Below, piece after piece: positions 45,879 to 57,565 of a stretch of DNA of 64,000 nt (position 1 is its first letter; each line of letters begins with the position of its first letter). Position numbers and translations under genes: made by a program. The stretch comes from Marasmius tenuissimus. Its lineage: Eukaryota; Basidiomycota; Agaricomycetes; Agaricales; Marasmiaceae. The stretch covers positions 3,658,001-3,722,000 of the forward strand of contig JAQOTA010000060.1 of NCBI GenBank assembly GCA_029532415.1, read 5' to 3'. The notes beneath the pieces were generated by a model that was not told the origin of the DNA, made no database searches, and worked only from the letters and a program-made list of their open reading frames with translations.

Positions 45879-48511
45879 TCAAACAGTGTCCAGAAGAGCT
45901 AAGTCCACAGACGGATAGTCCACATTACTTCGTATCCTATCGACATCAAACGACTCCCAATCTGGCGCAGACTCCAGCACATGGCCCTCTGCTTCGGCTG
46001 AATTCGTCGAAATCGCAAGAAGGCGGACGCGGTCGAGAACGCCAGTGGCAGTAGGCCGAAGTGCGGGGTCATACTTCCAACACGAAGTCATCAGCTCCCA
46101 TACATTATCATCCAGCTCTGGCGGGCGCGGGGGATGTTGTTTCTCAACGTAGACTGCAAGGAGGACCGCACCATCTATCAGGTCGTGGAAGGGGGCACAT
46201 CCCGCGAAAATCTATCGAGATAGCATGATATTGAGCTAGCCGAACTGAAAAATAAGGTGGCCTTAGCATACCTCATAGCAAACACAACCGTAAGCGTATA
46301 TATCGCTTTGCGTCGTGGAGACGACCGAGGGCTTCGGTATTAGCAACTCTGGTGCCAACCATCGCGTCGTTCCCCGCGAACGACTCGTAATAGATGTCGT
46401 TAACTTCAAGGCGTAAGAGTCGGCGACATGCGAGAGTCCAAAATCTCCTATGCAGGCTCTGAGCTTCGGCGTGATGAGGACATTGACCTAGTTGGGGCAT
46501 AGGTGATCAATTTGAGTGGTCGCAATGCGAAAAAGAACTGATCACTCACTCCTTTCATGTCTCCGTGAACTATTTTCAGGTCATGGAGATAAGCGAGACC
46601 GAATGCAATGTCGGACGCCTGCCGTAGGCGTGGTGTTAGACATGGGTACAAAGGAAGGAATCGAGGAGTATTACCAGGGAAATGTGATTGACCAGTTTTC
46701 TGGGGGTATTCTGAAGGTATGTGACGAGATTCCCTCGTTCCATCCACGGCGAAACTAGACACAGTTGTTCTTGGCTTGCGCTAAGATAGTACACCCCGAC
46801 GAATGGCAAGAGGTTCGGGTGCCTGAGTTGCTGCCAAACGATCGCTTCCCGCATGTATTCCTGGGCCCCCGTAAGCTAACACGCCAAGTTCGAGCTTGAG
46901 TTAAGAACTACATACCTTGACCAAATGTTGAACATCAGACGCGGCGAAGACCCTCACGACTTTCAGGCATACAGTCTGATCCGCGACCTTTCCTTTCCAT
47001 ACGTCTCCGAAACCGCCTCCCGCGACTGGATGTTCACCCAGCTTTTCGACGTTCCTGAGTGTCAAGCACTTGGGGTACAAGCCCGAGGTCTTCGAGAGAC
47101 GTAACATGACGTTAAATATGGACGATCTCGTCTGTCTTGGGAGCCCAGGATTGTCGAGTAGCTTCCAAGGAATAAGTGATTCAGTATGAGTGCGTAGTCA
47201 GGATCAAGAACAGCCGCTACCGCTTGCAACAGGTCTAGCCATCGTTGAGCCTCGTCTCCTTGTGTGCGCGACACCTTCCGGCACTTCTGTATGCTCTCGA
47301 AGAATGCCTGAACCCGTAGCAATTCTTCCTTCGTGATGGTGCTATCTGCCTGCCCAACGTTTCCTCCTCTCTCCCACTGCGTTACTTCTCCAGTACCATC
47401 GTTATTTTCAAAGTTTGTACCGGTGTCACGACCACCAGAGAAAGCGGAGAATACGCCATGATCATGCTGTTGAGCTGCGGTCGAAGAAAGTGGCGAACGT
47501 GAACAAGAAGCAGCAAAGCCTGATTCTCTTTCGCGACTGGCTTTCGTTCGTGTCCTCTGAGTTTTACCACCGCGTTAGCATGCGAGCGTGGTACAGAAAC
47601 GAAATTGAGACGCACCCTCGCGTTCAAGAGTCCGGTCCGTAGTTTCCCATCCTTGCCAAAGGCTTTCCTCTTCGTAGCATTTGCCCGAGAAGTTGATCGG
47701 GATGGGCCGGTGAAGGCTTTCTTCGGCGAAACGAGAATGGGAGCCTCTTTTTGTTCCAGTCTTTCGATAGTAGTCGGCCGATCTTCCACCGTACCTTCCA
47801 TAACGTCCGGCATGAAATTCGCGAATTCTGCCAACACATCTGATGCATCTGTATGCAGTAGATCCAAGAAATGCTTGTACTCGTCGTCCCAATACCGAGC
47901 TGTGTTCTTGTTTGAATACTTCGACTTGGGGTTCCCTTGCGTGCTCATCTCCAAGATGCTCTGAGTGGTGGTGCTCGTAGGTGTGGTCACGATGATGCTG
48001 TGAGGGTCGCCTTCAGGATTTGTGCCAATCTCAACTCGATATCCCGCAGGAAGAAAAAGGCTGAAGCCCTGTATGAGGAATGGGCTCCTATGGAAGAGAT
48101 TCGAAACACGCTGAATGACACCTGGGGTATCGATTCTGAAGAAGAGTTACAAAACAGCGTGAGCAAAAGCTAACAGGCCACGGACACGAGAGAACCCAGA
48201 AAAAGGATTCAAGTCTCAATATCGAGAAACATAAACCAAGGATCGTTCAAGAAGAGAGAATTGCAGCCAATCAAAGGGAAAACTAAGGGACAAGACACGC
48301 ACTTCTGGTGCTGAAAATCCTTCATTATATCCAAAAACTCGCTATACACCTCCGGCTGATCCTGAAACTGGCGCTTCACTGCATCCAAGTAGACCGTTGC
48401 GTCTGTCATGTTGAGAGGTCTCCCTGAATGGGGTATTGAGTTCAAAGGGTCCGCAAGTTGTATAGAGTTCGTTGACAGTAAGGGCGTCCTTGTTCTGTTA
48501 GTATTAGCCAT
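45879..48511 (-). CDS. SIN3-type PAH region fused to a TKL protein kinase (704 aa)
   Basis: Eight exons: 48511-48303, 48135-47616, 47556-47221, 47161-46916, 46860-46675, 46618-46550, 46487-46272, 46211-45879; all phases agree. Residues ~31-125 are a clear SIN3 PAH1 domain ([25 protein letters not shown], then [30 protein letters not shown]). A shortened PAH2-like part follows ([22 protein letters not shown]), lacking about 20 residues in the middle. Then a basic low-complexity stretch and the [20 protein letters not shown] linker. Kinase: [15 protein letters not shown] lysine, [22 protein letters not shown], all key residues present. Linker and kinase exons have lengths matching the GTPase-kinases. 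SIN3 PAH domains bind transcription-factor helices in the nucleus; combined with a kinase the role is unknown. The 59-nt intron 47615-47557 has a good branch site (GCTAAC) and keeps the frame. Confidence 0.83.
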
Positions 48512-48737
48512 AGGCGGGGATCTTGGAGCCCGTATGTAGAAGGCAAGATGTGTGAGACTGTCTTACCAGTTTCATGGGCCGTGACATTCGTGAAGGCAAT
48601 TGATGTCGCTGACGGTTGACAAGGGGCATCTCATCATGGTTCATGTCACATGATGGTAAGCGTTGAGCTCCCAGGGCCCTAGCCTGGCTAGCCGTCTGTA
48701 ATACTAACACAGAAGATAAGTCGTTCTGTCGTATTAC

Positions 48738-49242
48738 AGCCTGGTACCCGGGGAGGGGGGTACCGTCGTGCTCGGCTAAATTCAAACTCCGCCCTCAGGT
48801 GCTCAGTGCAGCGCTCAGTAACGAGATTGATAAGATAGTACATCTTATCAATGAACTTCTCTACCAACCGCGAAAGCCACGAAAACACTACTTTCCGTTT
48901 CCATATCTTCAATGAAGTACTCTTTGATGAAAGCAATTTCAACTAACAACTTAAAAAACAGAAAGAAAGCCTCTAATAGCTGCGTCGATACATTCATTTG
49001 TCTTCATCTGTCGTGCATGTTGCCTACGGAGCCGCCGTGGTCCTCCTGTCATCTTGACGAGTCTCTGAAGCTTTACATTCAAGCACTACACTCTGACACT
49101 GAAAACACAGTAAGTTGATTAACTTCAATCATTAAGCCGGGGCGGTCACTGAGCAGTAGTACTGAGCGCTACATTGAGCGCCTGAGGGCGGAGTCTGAAA
49201 TTAGCCGAGCACGACGGTACCCCCCTCCCCGGGTACCAGGCT
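48738..49242. mobile_element. TIR element, 505 bp, upstream of the SIN3-kinase gene
   Basis: Inverted repeats of about 85 bp with only a few mismatches, starting agcctggtacccgggg at 48738 and in complement at 49242. The outermost flanks share only AC, so the target duplication is at most 2 bp and the superfamily is unclear. The centre contains a further small hairpin around GATAAGATAGTACATCTTATC. It begins 227 bp upstream of the presumed start codon at 48511, so it probably lies in the promoter. Confidence 0.78.
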
Positions 49243-52200
49243 ACCAGGGCCCGTGGATGTTTAATCAGCGTGTTCTGTCTTCAGAGCGTATCAAGGAGGC
49301 TTTTCAGAGGATGCTTTCGAGTAACAGCCGTATACTCCTCAAGGACAGGAAATTTGGTAGCTGAGAGTTCACCCTCCGAGGGAATCCGCCCGAAGGACTT
49401 TGATCCACTTCGCGATATAGGACTGCCAGACCGTGACGACAGAGGCTCGATATGTCACTACTTCACTTCATCCGGATAGCTCATTGCATCTGCCTCACCC
49501 CTCTCGTCTCCAAGGATCCTCTCAGTATAATGCAACGCATTCAAAGGATCTGCTGGTGAGGTGTCGGGTGACCTTGTTCTGCCAAAGATCAGTTGGAATC
49601 GTCAACTCTGCGTGTAAACAACAAGATTCTACGGCGTCTGGCGCTCGCGTTGAGGAAGTCACTTCCATTCGAAGGCAATCGACCCTATTTCGTCCGTATC
49701 GAAAACAATGGAAAAAACTCGACCAAATCCTCGCTCGGGAGTCAGGAAATACCACATGATCTGCACGAAGGTCTGGCGTGTCAAAAGCCAATTTTCGGGC
49801 TCATCTCTCTTCCGTATAACAATCTGTGATCTGTACCGTTTCAGGTCCTCCTTTCCCTCGACGACATGGAGGGAAAGATCCTGAATGGTAGCCAGTGGGA
49901 GGAGGGAGGTGTTGTTTGTCCGAAACCATTCAAGAGAAGTGCCGCGTGCGTGTATTGAAGTGACACTACTGCAGGGGTCGTGATCAATTATGACTGGGAG
50001 AGTGGCAATCTATACTTCAAGTCTCCCAAAGGCAGACTATAGTGAACGCGACACCCGTTCAGATATACAATTAAGTAAGAGTCAGAACTTCTTGATCTGT
50101 CAAACACGATGGTCGCAGAGGAATTTCACCTCGACTTGAGGATCTAAATGTTGAGCCTCGTGGTTGAGCGAGACCCAAAGTCGTGAGCAAGCGAGGATGA
50201 GAGTTGTGGTGGCGAGAGCAGGAGGCAACGTTGGACCAGGTTTGACTTTATGCACGTGGTCACGCGTCGCGACAGTCACGAGGGAGCAAGTAGTTCCAAT
50301 TCCCACGACCCTTCTTGTTTTCCACCATGTTCGAACGAGTGAGCCTTTTCGTTTGTCTTGAGTAACGCCAGCTCAACCTTATTTGCAGATTTAGCTATAC
50401 AAAATAACTTTCTATGTCTCTCGGATTGATCTCCTGTGCGTTCTGCCCGAGTCCTCGGTGCTAGTGCTATCCAAGTTCTGCCATCTTTTCATTGAAAATT
50501 CTAAGATCATGCACGACTTATTTTGTGCTACTGAGGCGGTGAATGTGGTTTTTGAACTGCTCAGCGGAGGATATTGATGGCTAGGGTTAGTATGGACAAG
50601 GTTCATCACTATTAAGCGGTGAGTTTGCATTGATCTCGGGGGTTTTTATACTGACATTGAGCGATGGAACCATAGTAAAACCTTCCATGAGCCCCAGAAC
50701 ACAAACATCTACGTTGGACGCTTGATGACCGAATAAATCGCAAATCAGAGCTACAACGAGGAGACTAGACTGAACAGACGGCAACGATTGTTCCTGGTGA
50801 GCTCCAGCTTCTTTTCTCGATCCCCTTCAACTAATCGCTCGTACCTTGAACAGGTGAGATGTGTCACGTATGGGCCATGCAAACCCGACATAATAATCAT
50901 GGCACGAATTGAGGTCTATCTTCTGGGCCAGTTTCAGATTGTAGGGCAACTAGCCAGTCTTGCCGGGCTGAACGATTGGCGCGACAGCTCACTCCAGCAA
51001 ACAACTTGACACTGACGAGATCATGTCTTCATTGATTATCGTCACAGCTTACGATAAATTCGCAATCTATGCCGACTATCTACGGCATGGCAAGGGACTG
51101 GGAGAGCTTGGCGAGCGACGAGGATGAAGCTGAAGACGATCGGCAGGGGAAGGGAGGCATCCAGGGGGTCTAGGCGGAATATGAGCGCAGTGTTGGATTC
51201 AGGTCGAATCCGTTGGGTGACAAATGAATCGACCATGACGTCGGAATGTCGAGAGCCATTTTCAGGTGCGTTTTCCTCGGTACCCAACTCACAAAAAAAG
51301 ACTTAACCCATGAATGATCTAGATAGTCGTGTTGTGAGAGAACCCATTTTCTCGCCCTCTCTCCAATTTGCCGTTTGCCTGCTGACCACGCACCCAGTGA
51401 AGGACTATTCGGACGTTAATATTACCATGAATGGCTGCCTGACTTGACGACAGCTAGTGCGCATGTCGCAGTCAGCAAAGCCACCAATGGAGAGGTGTGT
51501 TTGGCCCTTCGTTATCCTTGGGGAGTGAGCGCTAAAAGGTGGCACCGCGGTGGAAAGGTGTGTCCTCCTTCCTTTGGAAGACCATGCTGATGCCTCGTCT
51601 CGATCTGATTATTGATGCCGCCACCATTTCAATGTCCAGGAAAGAAGCATGTTTGTTTTGGGCACGGGGGCGACGCGGGTCAGGATGAGTCGTTGGATGG
51701 CGTTTGTGATGTAGCAATTTGCCTTGATCGTAAATTCCAGGTGGATGAAAGATATGATCCCACTTGGAAGGTGGTGAGTCGGCTTGAGTCTCAAATCTGA
51801 CGCAGTAAACTACCTACCTACGCGGTTAAGGTTTTGATTTGGCGTCCGTTTCCGAGTGAGGACCAGCCATGAGATTTGTCTCCTTCATCGCGATCACTCA
51901 CCGATCTTGGCTTTCTTTCATGCTTCCCCTTTTGGTACACAGTTGCTGTGGAACTCTTCAAGCCATGCTTCACCTACCCTCGTCATGAGGACTAGTCCTG
52001 ACTCGGGAGAAAGCCAATTTCTGACCTCGGGGTGAGGGAAAGAGAGGCCACGTGTGGTCTAGATCGCTAAGGGACTTTGGGAGCTCGAACGGAAGTAAAC
52101 GTGCTGGGCAGACGCACTTCCAAGATTGAAGGTAGGTCGCATGCATAATATGTCTATAACGATATGTGGAGTATTAACGGAAAGAATAGACGCCGGTGGA

Positions 52201-52308
52201 CAGGTTGTACCGTCGCACATGTTAACTGTGCCTTGCGGTAAACATGAACACGACGAGGAGCTCTTGATATCTCATAAAAGGGCTCGGTTACTCTAAGCGA
52301 ATTGTCAG
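49243..52308. other. No gene recognised
   Basis: 3 kb of short frames. Plus-strand frames near 49270-49830 and 51612-51800 are open but too short and motif-free to call. The right end should hold the promoter of the GTPase starting at 52309. Confidence 0.4.
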
Positions 52309-53595
52309 ATGCTGACGAGAAAGATGGGAGAATCCATTCGACGTATGGAATCAACGGTGAGCTTTTTTCGTCCCTCTATGACTTCCGTTGACATCTAGTT
52401 TAGGATGCGGATCCAGCAATAATAGCGTGAGTTGTGGTCGACCTCCGTCGCGACAAGTAAAATAACCCACTGTATACGTTGCTGTAGTGTGATGGGTACC
52501 ACTGGAAGCGGCAAATCTACGGTACGCCATCTTCATCAGTGTATCAGCTTTTTGCACGCTAATTCATACGAAGTTCATCAATCTTGCGAGTGGGGGGCAG
52601 CTTGATGTCGGAGACACTCTGCAGTCGTGTACCAATGTCGTCGACCTTTCGCCGGCATTCCTTGTAGGCTCAAAAACGGTGTTGCTGGTCGATACCCCAG
52701 GATTCGATGACACAACCAAGACGGAGACTGAGATTCTTAGCATGCTTGCCACGTACTTGGCCGATATGTAAGTGAAGTAGCTTCTGACTACACCTACATT
52801 GATTCAATCTCACTATCTCGTAGGTTCAAGCAGAACCAAAAGCTGGCAGGGATGATATACCTACATCGAATCTCAGACGTGCGTGTGGGTGGAATGTCGG
52901 CGAGGAATTTCAGGATGTTCCGAGAACTCTGTGGCGAGGATTCCCTCAAGAACGTCGTCATCGTGACCAACAGATGGGAGGAAGTGCCGAAAGATGTTGG
53001 GGATGCCCGCGAGGAGGAGCTGAGAATGAAGGACATCTTCTTCAAGCCCGCTCTCGATAAAAGCGCTCGAATGGTCCGCCATCGCAACACGTATGAATCA
53101 GCCTCTGCCATCATGAAGAGCTTGATGGGTAACACTCCTCTGCCGCTGTTGATCCAAGAAGAGATGGTCACCCAGGGGAAGCACCTGCTGGAAACCGCTG
53201 CTGGTGAAGTTGTGAACCACGAGATCTCGGAGGTGATCAATAAACTCAAAGCCGAGCTGGAGATGATTAAAGATGAGATGCAAGGTTCGTATCTATTGTG
53301 CTAAGATCCGTCACTCACTCATGCTCAACGATGCCCAGATTTTGCTATGAAGAGCGACGAAGCTCGCCAGGAGCTTCATTCTTCGAAGGCCGCCTTGCAA
53401 TACAAACTTGCCGAAGCGGAGGAGAATGCACAAATTCTCGCTCGTGACTACAATGAACTGAAGGTGAAGTACGAAGAGATGCTGAGAAGGACTCAGGCTG
53501 CCGCCGAGCAAAAAGTGGGAGAGCTGCAAGCGCAACTCAAAGGATTGAAAAAGAAGAAACGAGGCAAGAAAGGCCCGCGGTGCATTATCATGTGA
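52309..53595 (+). CDS. GIMAP/AIG1-like GTPase with coiled coil and CaaX box (338 aa)
   Basis: Exons 52309-52356, 52404-52426, 52488-52521, 52574-52767, 52824-53284, 53339-53595. Residues 27-35 are the P-loop GTTGSGKST. FINLASGGQL follows, with G3 DTPGFDDTTKTE at 75 and the G4-region block VVIVTNRWEEVP. From ~230 a continuous charged coiled coil runs to the end. The last residues are a Lys/Arg-rich run followed by CIIM, a CaaX box with Met at the last position, predicting farnesylation. The protein is likely a membrane-tethered, possibly oligomerising GTPase, like GIMAP proteins. First of three tandem plus-strand paralogues. An alternative start is the in-frame ATG at 52324. Confidence 0.88.
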
Positions 53596-55348
53596 CGGGC
53601 TCTAGTTTCTTATAGTACGATATCGTCGTCCTGCATAGATCCAAACCCATCCACAACTTATAGATGCATTACCACAGGCGACGACATAAGACTATGAATA
53701 ATAGACCATGTCAACCTCATTCCATGAATTCTATGTGAGATGGGTATTCATTCCCTTGTGAAAGGTCGACTGAAGCTACGGTCTACCTGCCCTGTGCCCC
53801 ATCGTATAAATAATGCCACTCCCGGTCTCGACAATGCCCAATGACTTGTCCCAGAGTCTCAGAACCAGTGCTTTTCCCTCTTCCTATCATCCAATAATCA
53901 CGTACTAGAAGCGGATCAAGTTGTAGATCAGTGCGGACCCCGGCTACAGATGCACGAAGATGTACCATTCTAGACGAACTTGCGGTGCTGTGGGTCGATT
54001 TTCGTGATATTCGCGTTCAGGGCGTGACCAAAGTCCCTAAATTGATTGTTAGCAAGATAATACGGACTGGGATAGAGTAAAACGCGTTGTTTGAGATAAA
54101 ACACGAAAGAGTTCTCTGTACTACGCACCTGAAGTCCTAGTAACCAACCAATCGTACTCCTCTCCATATTTCTCCAGACTTTCTGCGTGTCGCGCGACCT
54201 TTTGAATAAAAACAAAGATTCAAGGTGGAGGAAATAGGCGGAAATCATGATGGGGGGAAGAAAGGGAGAATGAAGGGGATGGAAGAACAGGGCACGTATA
54301 CCTGAATGGGGCCAAGCGGTCGTCAACAGACGCACGGGCCATCAATCGGAACCGGCGTTCCAGTGACGCACATGGCAAGACGACACTTCGCTGTTGGCTC
54401 TAAATGCTGGCGAATTTCTCAAGTCCGCCTTTTCGATGTTGGGGAGTCCAAGCAGACTATGGTGAGTCGGCGGCGGTAATAGATGGCGAAATCAAGTCTA
54501 TTTTTAACTCACCTCCACGACACGCCTCACAATCACTACGTTTGGTCCCAAATGGTTCGATTTAACCCACTTTGGCCCCAGAGAGCCCGCAAAACGTCTC
54601 GTTGTGTTAATGGGCGCTTGTGACAGAAAACTTCGTAGCTCGTGAGCATGTGCAATACGCACGACTTGAGATTGATGGTCTGTGTTCGAGTTGATACACG
54701 CACCGATCGGGCCTTATTTCGACTGGACCAATAGGGATTCTCCCTCTCCCCGGGAACTCGTGTTTACTGCGAGGAAGTGCTACGCCGCCGACTCCAAGAT
54801 ACTGTGACTAGGAGTGAAGTAACCTCGTAGATGCGCTCGGAATCCACCAAGTCGTGGTTGGTTTCCCTGCAACAATGGTCGGCGTCTTTCAGCGGTTTTT
54901 GGGACCCTCAACACTGGTTATTTGAGATGTTATAGCTCCTTTGCTTGGGCTTTCGATAACCCTGGTAATCTTTTCTTCCATTTTTCATTTGGTTTGGACA
55001 TGATCGTGATTGCAATATCCTCCCCCGCGGACACAACGTGTGCACAACCTGTCATGGGCCTTGCAACCTCAAGAAATAGAGTGTCTCGTTGCCATTACAG
55101 AAGTTATTTCATTAAGATCGAGATTAATGGGAATTTTAGAACGGTAAGTCGACTCATCTTCCATTCCGACTGACAGGCGTTTTCTCATGGTATCGAGCAC
55201 CATGGTTATTCTGACGCCATGGGTTAATCCGATATCGGTTAGGATCGTTTCAGTGACAAGAACCGCGTCAATGCCTTGTGGTCAACATGACGAGAGTCCT
55301 CAACAAGGCATAAAAAGCCATAGTTCTCTGGAATAGAATATCAGACTG
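53596..55348. other. Intergenic with one weak gene candidate
   Basis: On the minus strand, 54340-53970 may hold a small spliced gene: ATG near 54340 (ARASVDDRLAPF), then HAESLEKYGEEYDWLVTRTSG, then DFGHALNANITKIDPQHRKFV and a stop at 53970. The last two parts join in frame through a GTAGTA donor, but the first intron does not keep phase, so the model is unproven and the family unrecognised. The rest of the region is featureless. Confidence 0.3.
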
Positions 55349-56663
55349 ATGATGCTTGAATCTCTGAGAAGGACTGCAACACTGAATGCGCCCAAGGTGA
55401 GCGTTTCCCTACACTCCTACAACCACAGCCGTCTGAACACGTACACCGGTATAGGACGTTTGTCCGGCGATAGTAGCGTACGTTACACATTGTGCCTTCG
55501 CCTTTCAACTATGCAAAGTAATCACAACCATCAAACAGCGTAATGGGTACCACTGGTTCCGGAAAATCCACGGTAAGCCAATCATGGCTATCACGTCAGT
55601 CCAGAAATGCTAAGCTATATATATTCTAGTTCATCAACCTAGCCAGCGGTGGGAACCTTAAAGTTGGGGAATCTTTGCAGTCCTGCACCAGCGAAGTCGT
55701 GTTATCACCGTTATTCTCCGTGGACAATAGAGAAGTCTTGCTGGTTGACACTCCTGGATTCGACGACACAACGAAGTCGGAGGCTGAAATACTCGCCATG
55801 CTTACAACCTATCTAGCCAGAATGTGAGTTTCGCCGCTCGTCGTGCATTAATTATCTGCTCAGCTCCGTCTATTTTCAGGTACGAAGGGAAGCGTACGCT
55901 AACAGGTGTGATATACCTGCACCGAATCTCCGACACGCGTGTGGGTGGCATGTCCACCAAGAACTTTAGGGTGTTTCGTGAACTCTGTGGCGAAGACACC
56001 CTCAAGAATGTCGCAATCGTGACCAATCGATGGGAAGAGGTCCCGCCCGCGAAAGGGGCTGCTCGTGAGGAGGAGTTGAGAACGAGGGACTTGTTCTTCA
56101 AGGTCGCCATTGACAAAGGTGCACAACTGGTTCGCCATCAGAATACATCTGAGTCGGCCGCCACCATTCTCAGAGACATGGTCACCAACAATGCCCCTCT
56201 CCCACTGTTGATCCAGGAGGAAATGGTTGACAAAAACAAGCAATTATCCGATACCGCCGTAGGCCAATTCCTGAGCCTCGACCTATCGGAACAAATGCAG
56301 AGACTGAAGAACGAGGTTGAGAGGTTACAGAATGAACTTAAGTGTTCGTGTTCCTCGTCTGATCTTTTAATTGGATCGCTCACACTCTATGTTCTACTAG
56401 CTCTCAAGGAGAATAGAGACGAAGGAGAAGAGGAGCTTCGCTCTCTACAAGGCCAGTTGGCCAAAGCGGAGGAAAGTAAGCGTACTCTGGCCGTGGACTA
56501 CGACACGTTGAAGAGGCAATACGAGGAGATGCTCAGGAAAACTCAAAGCGATGCCGAGAGGAAGATGGGTATTGAAGATGAGCGGCCTGGAGGACAGCCT
56601 GGAGAACGGTTTCGCAAAAAATGGAAGAAGGGCAAGATCCGGAAGCCCTGTATTATCATGTGA
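55349..56663 (+). CDS. GIMAP/AIG1-like GTPase with coiled coil and CaaX box, second tandem copy (341 aa)
   Basis: Exons 55349-55396, 55455-55477, 55539-55572, 55630-55823, 55880-56343, 56401-56663, in phase. P-loop GTTGSGKST at 27-35, G3 DTPGFDDTTKSE at 75, and NVAIVTNRWEEVP. A long charged coiled coil (~225-325) precedes a basic tail and the terminal CIIM. The intron at 56344-56400 is a multiple of three without a stop, so unspliced reading is also open and adds 19 residues. The spliced form is preferred because the donor GTTCGT and its position match the 52.3-kb paralogue. About 1.75 kb separates it from that paralogue. Confidence 0.88.
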
Positions 56664-57565
56664 GGGGAGATGTGTACATAGGGCGCAATCCATCATCCGT
56701 CGCTGTCAGAATGTATGTAGTAAATAATCTCTCACCAGTGCTACTGTCTACTTTGAGGAGGCTACTCAGGATGAAGCTCAAGCTTTAAGAATTACAGTAT
56801 AGCGACCTGAAATTCAGTAGAAGATCGTTCTGACTGGATGAACATCACAGGAAAATGATAAGGAATTCTCCAAACGGGTAGTATTCACCACTTTCGACAA
56901 TAAAATCGAAGAAGTACGCGACTCGGGGTTCATACTATACTACACCATATACCCAATCGGTTTCGACACTGTATGGCGTGTAAAAAGGCTCATTTGGGCT
57001 CTGGAGGCAGCCGCCAGACAAACTACCGATGAAGAACTACGCGTACGGATGCCCCAAAAACACGCTGGTCACTTCGGTGCGCAGGGCCGGTTCAGGCGAG
57101 GGGCCTCGGTGGAAGGCTTACAGGCAGGATTACACCGCTTTGAGAAGACTCAATGGGTCGATCGATTCTGGCGCGACTCTGGCTCTTGTTGGCTGATATC
57201 GATCCCGCTAAGCTCTCCTTGCCATCACGTATCCCAGAAACAGTTAAGTAGGTCAATTCGCTTCTTTCTTTCTGTACTTATTTGCGTTACCCGGGTTTCC
57301 CAAGCTTCACTCAATGAAACCCATGATGCTTGATCCGGCTTGCACGAGCTTGTACGATCGATCGATGATCGCCGGCGCTACTGATGTTCAATGTGTTTTG
57401 TGAAGGAAGCATTCCCTCTCGTCGACCGCTAGATCGATCACAATGCACTTCGAAAGATTCATGAACGTGTTCGCCGCACTCCGGTGAAATCAAGCAAAAC
57501 CCAGGCCAGTCAATACTGAACAGAGAGTGCAATACCTGCGCACATACACAACTGCATCACGCTTC
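56664..57565. other. Intergenic between tandem GTPase genes
   Basis: No coding motif. It should contain the terminator of the 55.3-kb gene and the promoter of the 57.6-kb gene; neither is recognisable by sequence alone. Confidence 0.4.

Noticed and set aside
47557..47594. 38-nt intron in the SIN3-kinase gene
   Set aside because: It keeps frame but is too short; a donor 21 nt upstream (GTGCGT) gives a 59-nt intron with a branch-site match and also keeps frame.
53970..54340. Small spliced gene on the minus strand
   Set aside because: The C-terminal half looks protein-like, but the first intron breaks phase and I cannot name the family. Kept only as a note.
55397..55428. 32-nt first intron in the 55.3-kb GTPase
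   Set aside because: An alternative acceptor gives a 58-nt intron and a 23-nt exon identical in length and coding pattern to three paralogues.
55824..56663. One uninterrupted 279-codon plus-strand frame
   Set aside because: It reads through introns: its first codons precede the acceptor at 55879 and the 57-nt segment 56344-56400 is an in-frame intron whose position and donor match the paralogue at 53284.
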